Part shown: piece by piece, positions 18,432 through 26,084 of the stretch
How the letters are laid out: every line of letters begins with the position of its first letter
Numbering within the stretch: position 1 is the stretch's first letter
DNA from: Mucilaginibacter sp.
GTDB lineage: Bacteria; Bacteroidota; Bacteroidia; Sphingobacteriales; Sphingobacteriaceae
NCBI GenBank assembly: GCA_031292485.1
Contig: JARLHA010000070.1
Coordinates: 62,001 to 126,000 of the forward strand
DNA: 64,000 bases
Reading direction: 5' to 3'
Notes under the pieces: model-generated
The model's database searches: none
Told to the model about the DNA's origin: nothing
What the model saw: only the letters and a program-made list of their open reading frames with translations
Position numbers and translations under genes: made by a program

Positions 18432-19388
18432 TCATTTTAAACGCTTTTGTTCGTCAAGCAGATCATATAATTTCATGGCCTTGTTCAGTGCAGCCGGAAT
18501 ATTGGTATTGATTTCTTCATGAAAGCTTTCACCAGGTTTTTTCGAATGGTAACGGCATCTTTCAGTCATTTCTGACAACTCCTGCCCGGTAAGCCTTGTA
18601 TTTGTAAAATCTGCTATTTTTTGGATAATCGGAATCGGGCCTTCATTGTAATTAACGAGCAGGCAACGCTGATCAATTGCGGCGATTTCAAGGCATTTGC
18701 TTAAATAGCATTCGAGCACTTTTACCAGGTAAATCTCACGGTCATAAATAATTTCGTGCGGCTTCAAACCGAATAGCTGTGGTTCAATTAAACCCGGAAC
18801 TGCCTGTATCCCCGGCATTTTTAGATGTGACCTGAACACCTCATCAGGACTGCGGTACATCAAAATAAATGGCACCGAAGGATAAAGCTGTCGCAGTTGT
18901 TGGTAAAAAAATAAATGCCAGCTGTCTGTTTTGATAAATAAGCGCTTCTCTTGTCTAGTTCTTTTTTGCCCGTAATATTTTAAAGAGGCAGCTAACAGTG
19001 CGGAAGTTGCTGCTTCATTAAATCCATTGTCTTTAAAAGGCAACCGGAGTATATCATCAAAAAATGGGACTTCGGATAGCACAATATTTTCACCAGATGT
19101 TGCCAGGAGCTGCGAAACAAGCGTGGATCCGCATCGCGATATATGGAAAATAAAAGCAAAAGGGTCGACCGCATCTAAATTCGTTGCCCATTCTTCAATC
19201 ATCGTCAAATTGCTAACTGATTTTATACCGGTATAATGGCTGTTTAAACCCAGGCATTTTAAAATAGTTTCTTCAAAAAAAGGTTCTGTAAATTGTTTGC
19301 CAAAAGTATTTAACCAGCTGCATTGCTGGCGCCCATCTGTATTTATTAATTTATAGGGAACCCAGCTCTTCATTTTAATCTCTTCCAT
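18432..19388 (-). CDS. Sulfotransferase-like protein (first of two in the island)
   Basis: A 318-residue P-loop protein of the sulfotransferase superfamily. The 5'-phosphosulfate loop is FHISRCGSTLVSQLL (residues about 81-95), and a 3'-phosphate-binding segment is seen as ILMYRSPDEVFRSH (about 175-188). Lys153 and nearby residues may shape the active site. These proteins transfer sulfate from PAPS to a hydroxyl or amine. It is only distantly similar to the sulfotransferase at 28301, so they probably have different acceptors. The start could be the MKSW codon at 19373. It lies 15 bp downstream of the hydroxylase gene and is co-directional with it and the nucleotidyltransferase gene, so these three probably form one operon. 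Confidence 0.75.
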   Translation of the reverse strand: MEEIKMKSWVPYKLINTDGRQQCSWLNTFGKQFTEPFFEETILKCLGLNSHYTGIKSVSNLTMIEEWATNLDAVDPFAFIFHISRCGSTLVSQLLATSGENIVLSEVPFFDDILRLPFKDNGFNEAATSALLAASLKYYGQKRTRQEKRLFIKTDSWHLFFYQQLRQLYPSVPFILMYRSPDEVFRSHLKMPGIQAVPGLIEPQLFGLKPHEIIYDREIYLVKVLECYLSKCLEIAAIDQRCLLVNYNEGPIPIIQKIADFTNTRLTGQELSEMTERCRYHSKKPGESFHEEINTNIPAALNKAMKLYDLLDEQKRLK

Positions 19389-19403
19389 TTTTGTATGCCG
19401 GCG

Positions 19404-20114
19404 TCACGTGGCCTGACTGTCGTTTTGTATATTTTTTACTTTTTGATCCAGTTCATCGGCGTGTTTGTTGGAAGCTTCTGTATTTTGATACCTGAGATGT
19501 TTGATCATATTTAAAAGATTATCATCAACCTCTTCTTTTTTAAAAGCCATTTTTTCAGATGAACTGATCATATCCTTTAGCCATTCATTTACTTTGCAAT
19601 CAATAACCAGGTGTATCCTGTCTTTATCGCTGTTGTTTGTTACCCGGTGGGGCAGATTGGCATTCAGGTACCAGCATTCTCCCTCAGCTAAAATGATTCG
19701 TTCGTTTTCGCAGTAAAATTCCACGTCATTGTTAGTGAAAACCGGGAAATGCAGTCGCGCTTCGCCTTTTTCAAAAGCCAGCTCATTATCCCGGTGCTCT
19801 TTGATCACGGCGCCTGCCTGTAAATTTAAAAACCTTACTGACATTACAGGGCAATGAATAATGGAGAGCAGCTTTGTTACCGAGCGAAATTGCTCCATAA
19901 AAGGGGTATCCTGATATTGATGATCTTTTCCCATCAAATCCGGAAGAATATTTTTATGATCACCTCCTGGTGAACGCAATGGAAAAACTGTCCAGGATCC
20001 GGAGTAGTGATAGGTGTTTAAATGAGGCTGCCAATTTTCACCGGCAGCTAACAATTCAGTTTGCATTGCCTTTGTATCAAAAAGCAATGGTAATTTTGCA
20101 TAACGTACCGTCAT
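19404..20114 (-). CDS. Aspartyl/asparaginyl beta-hydroxylase-type Fe/2OG oxygenase
   Basis: A 236-residue protein with the iron ligands His107, Asp109 (KEHRDNE) and His156 (NLPHRVTN), plus RIHLVIDCKVNEW at the end of the core. It fits the Asp/Asn beta-hydroxylase (LpxO-like cupin) family, which hydroxylates carbon next to an acidic side chain using 2-oxoglutarate and O2. The last 45 residues are a charged helix. It overlaps the nucleotidyltransferase gene by one base, so the two are translationally coupled. Possible role: hydroxylating a residue of the RiPP. Not proven. Confidence 0.85.
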   Translation of the reverse strand: MTVRYAKLPLLFDTKAMQTELLAAGENWQPHLNTYHYSGSWTVFPLRSPGGDHKNILPDLMGKDHQYQDTPFMEQFRSVTKLLSIIHCPVMSVRFLNLQAGAVIKEHRDNELAFEKGEARLHFPVFTNNDVEFYCENERIILAEGECWYLNANLPHRVTNNSDKDRIHLVIDCKVNEWLKDMISSSEKMAFKKEEVDDNLLNMIKHLRYQNTEASNKHADELDQKVKNIQNDSQAT

Positions 20115-21307
20115 TATTTGTCCTCAATATTATGTTTGTCAAAGTATTTGGATAACAACCGTATAGGTTTCAAAATAAACAGAACCGGTAAAAATAAGGC
20201 GCTCCTGTTAAATGCAACGATGTCATTATAATTGGGTAAAATAAAGTAAAGCAGCCGCCTTAACATCAAAATTAATTTATTTGCGTAATTATCCTGCAAA
20301 TCAAAAACTATTCTATCATTTTTTTCATTTCTTTTAACGGGGTACGATATGGCGTTATTCAATATTATTTGCCCACTCTCGCCGCGCGGATTTACGTCAC
20401 TATATTTAATACCAAGCAGTTCTTCAAGACATTGAACCGAACCATTAAAAAAATTTTTGAAACGATATTCTTTAACCAGACAGGCAATTGCTGCTTTATC
20501 AATTTCGTTATCTTTTTTTGATAAAAAACACGCTGTATCAATGACATATTTAAAACGGTTAAAGTGTTCTTTATAAAAATGGTTTGAAATAATACACATA
20601 AATTCATGGGTTGCGGTTAACCCCGACAGCTTATTTCCCCCAATATCGAAATCCTCGAGGTGGTTGCCAAAAAAGTCAAAATCCGCATATTTTCCAACAA
20701 AACCATCTACCAGTTTCCATTGAATTTCAATAGTGCAACTCACATTAAGGGCATCCACAGGTGTTTTAAATGAGATGTCCCGATAGAAAAGGATCATATA
20801 ATTTAAATAATCATCGGGCACATCTTCGTTTGCAATATAATGGCGGCTGCGAAAATACGCCCTGATTTTTTTAACGTCATTTTTATCAACAAATAAATCG
20901 ACATCGGAACTTTCCCGATGTGAATGCGACTGATAATACCTCGAACCAAATAATACGCCCTTATAAGGAATAACTTTTACACCCAGATGTTTAAGCTCAC
21001 GGAGCAATCCGTTAAGGAACCGTAATTGGTGCAGGTTAATAATACTGACTTTAACCGCATCCTTTTTTAATTTCTCCAAAAACAGGCCATCAGCATTCAG
21101 GGCATTTGATTTTATTATATGATAAATAAATGGCCTTACCTGATGAACTTTTATTAACCGACGAAAGAACTCCCAGTTAATATTGGAACCGTCAATAAAA
21201 TCCTGAACTTCTTTGCCCGTACACTTATCAAAATATAACCTTGATAAAAGCACCATCAGTACCTGTTCATTGTTATAAATTTCGCATAATTTTTCTTTCG
21301 AAAACAT
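20114..21307 (-). CDS. Nucleotidyltransferase family protein (NTP_transf_5-like)
   Basis: A 397-residue protein of the uncharacterised nucleotidyltransferase family that often accompanies lasso peptide and related RiPP clusters. The catalytic acidic pair is SSDVDLFVDK near residues 127-136, after the helix with GVKVIPYKGVLFGSRYY. Such enzymes transfer a nucleoside monophosphate to an acceptor. The acceptor here is unknown. It is first in the minus-strand set of three, divergent from the PqqD gene. Confidence 0.8.
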   Translation of the reverse strand: MFSKEKLCEIYNNEQVLMVLLSRLYFDKCTGKEVQDFIDGSNINWEFFRRLIKVHQVRPFIYHIIKSNALNADGLFLEKLKKDAVKVSIINLHQLRFLNGLLRELKHLGVKVIPYKGVLFGSRYYQSHSHRESSDVDLFVDKNDVKKIRAYFRSRHYIANEDVPDDYLNYMILFYRDISFKTPVDALNVSCTIEIQWKLVDGFVGKYADFDFFGNHLEDFDIGGNKLSGLTATHEFMCIISNHFYKEHFNRFKYVIDTACFLSKKDNEIDKAAIACLVKEYRFKNFFNGSVQCLEELLGIKYSDVNPRGESGQIILNNAISYPVKRNEKNDRIVFDLQDNYANKLILMLRRLLYFILPNYNDIVAFNRSALFLPVLFILKPIRLLSKYFDKHNIEDK

Positions 21308-21362
21308 AATTTTCAGGCTTGGTTCAATGTTTTAAATCTGCAAAGATTTTCTGCGTAAACTT

Positions 21363-21491
21363 ATGGAATTATTTTATTGTTCTCCGATTGATAGCGCAAG
21401 TGCTTTTAACTGCAAAGAAATAGAAGGTCGTACAGGCTGTAGTTTCTCTGTTTCTTTGCGTTCAAGTTTTATTAAAGGAAATTTTGCATAA
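21363..21491 (+). CDS. Possible short ORF (42 residues), doubtful
   Basis: ATG at 21363 to TAA at 21491 encodes 42 residues with three Cys, beginning MELFYCSPIDSASAF. It lies in the promoter region between the nucleotidyltransferase and PqqD genes. It has no leader-type motif and overlaps a partial inverted repeat (TGCAAAGAAA / TTTCTTTGCG), so this may be noncoding regulatory sequence instead. Confidence 0.15.
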   Translation: MELFYCSPIDSASAFNCKEIEGRTGCSFSVSLRSSFIKGNFA

Positions 21492-21529
21492 ATTTGATTA
21501 TATTTTTTAATTTAAACCTGCCAAATTAA

Positions 21530-21829
21530 ATGACCTTAACAACACAACCAGGCCCCGATACAATCATTCAACGAAACGAAAGTAAATTTTTAGCTAATTC
21601 ATTAGGCGATGAAATCGTGATGATGAATATGGATAGCGGCGATTACCTGGGCATTAACAGCGTGGGCTCGGATATATGGAATTTGCTAGGCGAACCTATA
21701 ACAATAGCGCTGCTCATAAAAAATATTACCGCGATTTACGATGTATCAGAAGAACAATGCATTGGGGAAGTAAATATCTTTTTGACCAAAATGATTGAAC
21801 ATGATATGCTGATCGTACAGGCTTCATAA
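21530..21829 (+). CDS. PqqD-like RiPP recognition element protein (lasso B1)
   Basis: A 99-residue PqqD-fold protein. The family pattern is visible as EIVMMNMDSGDYLGINSVGSDIWNLL, broken into strands and a helix. In lasso and other RiPP clusters a free-standing PqqD-like B1 protein binds the precursor leader and delivers it to the peptidase and the cyclase. Its gene is 16 bp upstream of the B2 gene, the normal B1-B2 pairing. Confidence 0.92.
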   Translation: MTLTTQPGPDTIIQRNESKFLANSLGDEIVMMNMDSGDYLGINSVGSDIWNLLGEPITIALLIKNITAIYDVSEEQCIGEVNIFLTKMIEHDMLIVQAS

Positions 21830-21845
21830 ACATGCCAACCGGTTT

Positions 21846-22289
21846 ATGAAAATTTTGCGCAAAATAAACACCTATATTGACTTGCCCCTTGAAACAAAGC
21901 TTCTTTTTGCTGAAGCATTATTTGCATCAGCATGGGTTAAGCTTACCCTTAAATTTTTCCCTTTTGCCAGGGTAATGAGCTGGCTTGGGGCTGTAAATCA
22001 CGAAAGTGCTACTGATATTGATACCGCTACATTGCTTACCCGGCAGCGTATAAAAAGAGCATTAGTGCTTTGCAACCGGTACGCGTTATGGCCAACAGAG
22101 TGTTATACATTGTCCCTTACCGGCAAATTGCTGCTAAAACGACGCAATATAAACAGCACCCTATATATTGGTTTTACTAAAGATGAAAGCGGCAAATACA
22201 AAGGCCATGCCTGGTTGCGCGCCAATGAAACATATATTTCGGGCTGGGGCGAAGCTGTAGGGTTTACAGTTCATTCGATGTTTAGTTAA
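21846..22289 (+). CDS. Lasso peptide biosynthesis B2 protein (transglutaminase-like leader peptidase)
   Basis: A 147-residue cysteine peptidase of the transglutaminase-like family. The catalytic Cys86 lies in LWPTECYTLS and His121 in GHAWLRANETYISG. The third acidic residue is expected just after the His strand. B2 cuts the leader from the core so the cyclase can act on the new N-terminus. Its presence, with B1 and the AsnB-like enzyme, is the strongest evidence that this is a lasso-type cluster. Confidence 0.9.
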   Translation: MKILRKINTYIDLPLETKLLFAEALFASAWVKLTLKFFPFARVMSWLGAVNHESATDIDTATLLTRQRIKRALVLCNRYALWPTECYTLSLTGKLLLKRRNINSTLYIGFTKDESGKYKGHAWLRANETYISGWGEAVGFTVHSMFS

Positions 22290-22412
22290 TATTTTTTCAG
22301 AGATTTACCTTGCATACAAAACGCTGCCCGGCGCAAGTGACGGTAGTCTTTCCGGCTAACGGTTAAACACTTTTCGCACCAATAAGAAAATAAATAATCT
22401 AAGAGTAAATTA

Positions 22413-22453
22413 TTGGTTGTAATAATTAAAAATTTGGTTGTAATAATTAAAAA
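22413..22453 (+). repeat. Two direct 20-bp repeats upstream of the tail-collar genes
   Basis: TTGGTTGTAATAATTAAAAA occurs at 22413-22432 and again at 22434-22453, period 21 bp, that is two helical turns, in the 260-bp leader before the first tail-collar gene. They are candidate binding sites for a regulator, but AT-rich simple repetition is also possible. Confidence 0.5.
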
Positions 22454-22549
22454 AATATAAAAAGCGTTTTTATTTGCATTTTCAATAGTGACACATTAAC
22501 TTTATTGCAATTAACCAATCTTTTAAACCTTAAAAATACAAAAAGACTT

Positions 22550-23092
22550 ATGGAAGCATTTTTGGGCGAAATAAGAGCATTCCCTTATGGTTTTGCACCT
22601 TATGGCTGGCAGCCTTGCGCGGGCCAGATTTTACCAATTCAACAGTATGCAGCTTTATTTTCACTTCTCGGCACCAATTACGGAGGTAACGGTACATCTA
22701 CATTTGGCCTGCCAAACCTCCAGGGCTTTACAGTAACAAATGCGGCCTCCGGAGCGCCAAATGGTGTTAACCTTGTTGTGGGGGAGACGACCGGTACAGA
22801 AACGGTAACACTGTTAACCTCCGAAATACCACAACACAACCACTTATTTAATGGCGCTACAGGTGCAGGTGCCACAAGGGTGGCGACACCAGGTCCCACC
22901 ACTTATATAACTAATTTTGAAGACAGTAATAAGAATGCTGTCAGAGCTTATGTGAACACATCTGTTAACAGCACCTTAGCTGCGCAGGCCATAACTACAT
23001 CGGGTGGTAGCATACATCATAACAACCAATCGCCTTTTTTAGTTATGGGCTATTATATTGCCATGTCAGGAATTTTCCCGACCAGAAATTAA
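22550..23092 (+). CDS. Phage tail-collar domain protein, MdpB-like (1 of 3)
   Basis: A 180-residue protein from MEAFLGEIRAFPYGFAPYGW. It has the MdpB/tail-collar pattern: GWQPCAGQILPIQQYAALFS, then LLGTNYGGNGTSTFGLPNL, and ends YYIAMSGIFPTRN. MdpB family members in cyanobacteria are exported or cell-surface proteins of unclear function. The start at 22550 follows the family alignment; a longer open frame begins at 22505. It is first of three paralogues in a row. Confidence 0.85.
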   Translation: MEAFLGEIRAFPYGFAPYGWQPCAGQILPIQQYAALFSLLGTNYGGNGTSTFGLPNLQGFTVTNAASGAPNGVNLVVGETTGTETVTLLTSEIPQHNHLFNGATGAGATRVATPGPTTYITNFEDSNKNAVRAYVNTSVNSTLAAQAITTSGGSIHHNNQSPFLVMGYYIAMSGIFPTRN

Positions 23093-23134
23093 ATATTAAC
23101 CTAAATTTTCACACTAATATTAAAAAATAACGAT

Positions 23135-23653
23135 ATGGACTATTTTTTAGGATGTATAAGCATTTTTCCTTTCGGGTTTGCGCCGAAAGGCTGGTTTATG
23201 TGCCAGGGGCAGATTTTGCCGATTAACCAATACACTGCGCTTTTTTCATTAATAGGCACTACCTATGGCGGTAATGGCGTGTCAACATTTGCCCTGCCTG
23301 ATTTAAGGGGAAGAACACCCATTGGTTCGGGTACCAGCATATCAGGTTCTGTTTATGTTAACGGAGAACCAGGCGGGACAGAAAATGTTACGCTTACCAA
23401 TCAGCAAATTCCGATACATACCCATTTATTTGGCGTAAACACTGGTACAGGCACAGCTACCGAGCCGGGTGACATATTGGCAAGCCCGACAGGCATTACC
23501 CCCTATGCTGCGCCAGGTAGTAATATGACAACCTTAAATCCGGCAACAATTACCCCCTTAGGCACTGCAAGTACGCCACATAACAACCTTCAGCCGTATT
23601 TAACGCTAAACTTTTGTATAGCTTACACCGGCATATTCCCTTCAAGAAACTAA
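23135..23653 (+). CDS. Phage tail-collar domain protein, MdpB-like (2 of 3)
   Basis: A 172-residue paralogue of its neighbours. Key segments are MDYFLGCISIFPFGFAPKGW, LIGTTYGGNGVSTFALPDL and the C-terminus CIAYTGIFPSRN. It has no signal peptide, like the others. The gene is 42 bp after the first copy and 31 bp before the third, so the three are almost surely one transcript. The strong conservation of the YGGNG and GIFP segments with divergent middles suggests a shared assembly role with different surface loops. Confidence 0.88.
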   Translation: MDYFLGCISIFPFGFAPKGWFMCQGQILPINQYTALFSLIGTTYGGNGVSTFALPDLRGRTPIGSGTSISGSVYVNGEPGGTENVTLTNQQIPIHTHLFGVNTGTGTATEPGDILASPTGITPYAAPGSNMTTLNPATITPLGTASTPHNNLQPYLTLNFCIAYTGIFPSRN

Positions 23654-23684
23654 ATTAATTATTAAACACCTAAACATAAATTAT

Positions 23685-24212
23685 ATGCAAAACTATTTAG
23701 GAGAAATAAGAATTTTTGCAGGAAATTTTGCCCCCGTGGGCTGGTTTGCCTGTAATGGTCAGCTATTGAGTATAAGTGAGTATCAGGCATTGTATGCATT
23801 GATAGGCACCACTTATGGCGGCAACGGCACAACAACGTTTGGATTACCCGATTTAAGAGGGAGTATTCCGATAAGCCAGGGGCAGGGTCCGGCTTTATCC
23901 AACTATGTGCTCGGCCAAACTGCCGGTTCGGCAAACGTTTCGCTTACTACACAAAATATAGCGCACACACACACTGCAGCCGCTACAACAAATGTTGGTA
24001 ATACAGGTACACCTGGCACGGGCGTCATCCTCGGGTCGTTGGGAACAACCGGCGCTGCCTATGTGCCGGCAGGTACAGGGGTTACCGTTGCGGCTTTAAA
24101 TGCTACAGTAGTTCAAAACACCGGAGGATCACTGCCGCATAATAATTTGATGCCTACATTGGGTGTTACCTTTATAATCGCTTATACCGGCATTTTCCCA
24201 ACACAGAATTAA
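23685..24212 (+). CDS. Phage tail-collar domain protein, MdpB-like (3 of 3)
   Basis: A 175-residue paralogue: MQNYLGEIRIFAGNFAPVGW, LIGTTYGGNGTTTFGLPDLR, C-terminus IIAYTGIFPTQN. No other phage structural genes are present, so it is not part of a prophage. The formyltransferase gene follows 41 bp later in the same direction. Confidence 0.88.
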   Translation: MQNYLGEIRIFAGNFAPVGWFACNGQLLSISEYQALYALIGTTYGGNGTTTFGLPDLRGSIPISQGQGPALSNYVLGQTAGSANVSLTTQNIAHTHTAAATTNVGNTGTPGTGVILGSLGTTGAAYVPAGTGVTVAALNATVVQNTGGSLPHNNLMPTLGVTFIIAYTGIFPTQN

Positions 24213-24253
24213 ATTGTTGCAATAGCTGGTTAATTTTTTATAAAAAGCACAGG

Positions 24254-25177
24254 ATGCGGATAGGCATTATTACCAATTGCGACTTTTTTATTCCATTAAC
24301 TTATACACTTGCAGCCCAACAGCAGCAAGTGTATATTTTTTACAGCCCTTCCGATGATGAACTGGTTAATCAGAAAACCAAAGCCTTTATAAAAGAAAAC
24401 AGCCTGCCGTTTACCGAAGAGAAAAATAATAGCAACGCCATTTACCAATGGCTGTTGCAGGGAAATTATGATGCTTGTTTCGTATTTGGCTATAATAAAC
24501 TGATTGAACCTGGCCGTTTAAAAAACAGTACAACGCCTGTATTCAATATTCATTTTGGCCCTTTACCCGGCTTTAAAGGGCCATCCCCTGTTTTTTGGCA
24601 ATTGAAGTATGGATTAAAAAAGATTGGCTTGGCTATACACTATTTGTCCAATAAGTTTGACGAGGGTCCTGTTGTTTGGACAAAAGACGTCGACAACCTG
24701 CCGCACGACAATTATATCACCATAAATCAAAAGCTGAGCAGTTTAAGTGTTGAAGGCATTTTCTATATATTGAGCCTGATCGTTAATAAATTGCCAGTGC
24801 CTGTTATTAACAATAAGGATGCGGTTCCCGCTTACCAAAAACGGCCCGCTTTAGGTGATGTGCTGATCAATTGGCCTCAAATGGATGCAACTGAAATATG
24901 TAACCTGGTTCGCGCCTGCAACCCATGGAATAAAGGTGCCTTAACTTTATTTAACGGTTATGAACTAAAATTAATGGATGCCGGGATTATCGCCCATCAA
25001 TATAGTATTGCCGAAACTATGAAGCCCGGCACAATAATGATTGCAGGGGATTTTTTGCATATTTTTTGTTTTGGAGGGGGCGTCATTAACGTCAATATGT
25101 TTTTTTTAAATGACTGCTTCGTGCCCGCCTATCAATGCAGTTTGTGGGGCTTAATGCCGGGTACAATGTTGGGATAA
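24254..25177 (+). CDS. Formyltransferase family protein (Fmt/ArnA-like N-terminal domain)
   Basis: A 307-residue protein with the formyl-tetrahydrofolate transferase core. The catalytic triad matches Fmt: Asn98 and His100 in FNIHFGPLPGFKGPSP, and Asp136 in NKFDEGPVV. A C-terminal OB-like domain follows (from about residue 200). It would transfer a formyl group from 10-formyl-THF to an amine. A housekeeping Fmt is normally near def, which is absent here. The acceptor may therefore be a sugar amine or the RiPP, but that is inference. Confidence 0.82.
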   Translation: MRIGIITNCDFFIPLTYTLAAQQQQVYIFYSPSDDELVNQKTKAFIKENSLPFTEEKNNSNAIYQWLLQGNYDACFVFGYNKLIEPGRLKNSTTPVFNIHFGPLPGFKGPSPVFWQLKYGLKKIGLAIHYLSNKFDEGPVVWTKDVDNLPHDNYITINQKLSSLSVEGIFYILSLIVNKLPVPVINNKDAVPAYQKRPALGDVLINWPQMDATEICNLVRACNPWNKGALTLFNGYELKLMDAGIIAHQYSIAETMKPGTIMIAGDFLHIFCFGGGVINVNMFFLNDCFVPAYQCSLWGLMPGTMLG

Positions 25178-25215
25178 TACAGTTGTTAAACGAGATATTT
25201 TTAACTTGAGTAAAT

Positions 25216-25962
25216 TTATTGTTTCATGAACATTCTATAATTTTCCTGAATGTCAGCAATTTTCCGGTTGTTGCGATCAAATAATGGCCTTTCTCGTACC
25301 ATTTTGTTGGTTTCAAACTCAAGTGGCTTATAATCTATGCTACAAACTGTATCTGTAAAACTAAAGTCAGTATTGTCTATAATGAATAAGCCGCCTCGCT
25401 TTAATTTTTTATCAAGCATTATGATTTCGGCTTCAAATTTTTCAAAAGTGAAGTTCAGGGCTGTGTCGCGTGTTTCTGTCCTGTTCTCCGACCGCTGAAA
25501 AACGGCCAGGCAAAATATGGCATCAAAATTTGCGGATTTTATAAATTCTTTTGAAAAACGGTGAAAAAATGAAAAACGGCTTTCCCCGTTCTTCTTTTTA
25601 CATTGTTTAAGACACCAAGCATTAATGTCGACGCCCATAATGGCAGCATGTGGTAAATATGCGCCGAGTGTAAATACCTCTTGGCCCGTAGCGCAGCCAA
25701 ATGAAAGGATTTGAAGATTTGCCACCTCATTTAAATAGATTTTGCACTTGGTAAACAGATGTGGGTATCGGTTAGGTGTGGAATACGATTCTTTTTGAAA
25801 ATAATAATTGCCAAATTTCAACTGGGTATAGTATTTGGACCGATAGCTTTGGTTGAACAATAATTTGCTTAAATACCATGCTTTTTTTAATACCCCATAA
25901 GTTAGCCGCGCTACAGTTATCCTTGAATATTTTAAAGCGTTTACCTTGCTTCTTATCGTCAT
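25216..25962 (-). CDS. Class I SAM-dependent methyltransferase
   Basis: A 248-residue protein with the SAM-binding motif LQILSFGCATGQEVFTLG near residues 83-100 and the acidic loop VDIN near residue 115. A strand ending FDAIFCLAVFQRSEN and another, GGLFIIDNTDF, complete the Rossmann fold. The N-terminal 60 residues are basic and may bind the substrate. It sits alone on the minus strand between the formyltransferase and cyclase genes. The substrate is not known. Confidence 0.8.
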   Translation of the reverse strand: MTIRSKVNALKYSRITVARLTYGVLKKAWYLSKLLFNQSYRSKYYTQLKFGNYYFQKESYSTPNRYPHLFTKCKIYLNEVANLQILSFGCATGQEVFTLGAYLPHAAIMGVDINAWCLKQCKKKNGESRFSFFHRFSKEFIKSANFDAIFCLAVFQRSENRTETRDTALNFTFEKFEAEIIMLDKKLKRGGLFIIDNTDFSFTDTVCSIDYKPLEFETNKMVRERPLFDRNNRKIADIQENYRMFMKQ

Positions 25963-26084
25963 ATAGGTATTGTTAAAAAATAAAAATACAAATTTCTCTG
26001 CTTTTGAAACTTATTAAAAGATACACAGTGCCATATTTTTTCAATTAATAATTTATATATTCAGCCATCAGTTTTTAAGCAAAT

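Noticed and set aside
21363..21491. 42-codon ORF as a second precursor
   Set aside because: It lacks a leader motif and overlaps an inverted repeat in a promoter region. Kept only as a low-confidence feature.
22550..24212. Prophage tail module
   Set aside because: The collar-domain proteins are of the MdpB type and no other phage gene is near, so a prophage is not supported.
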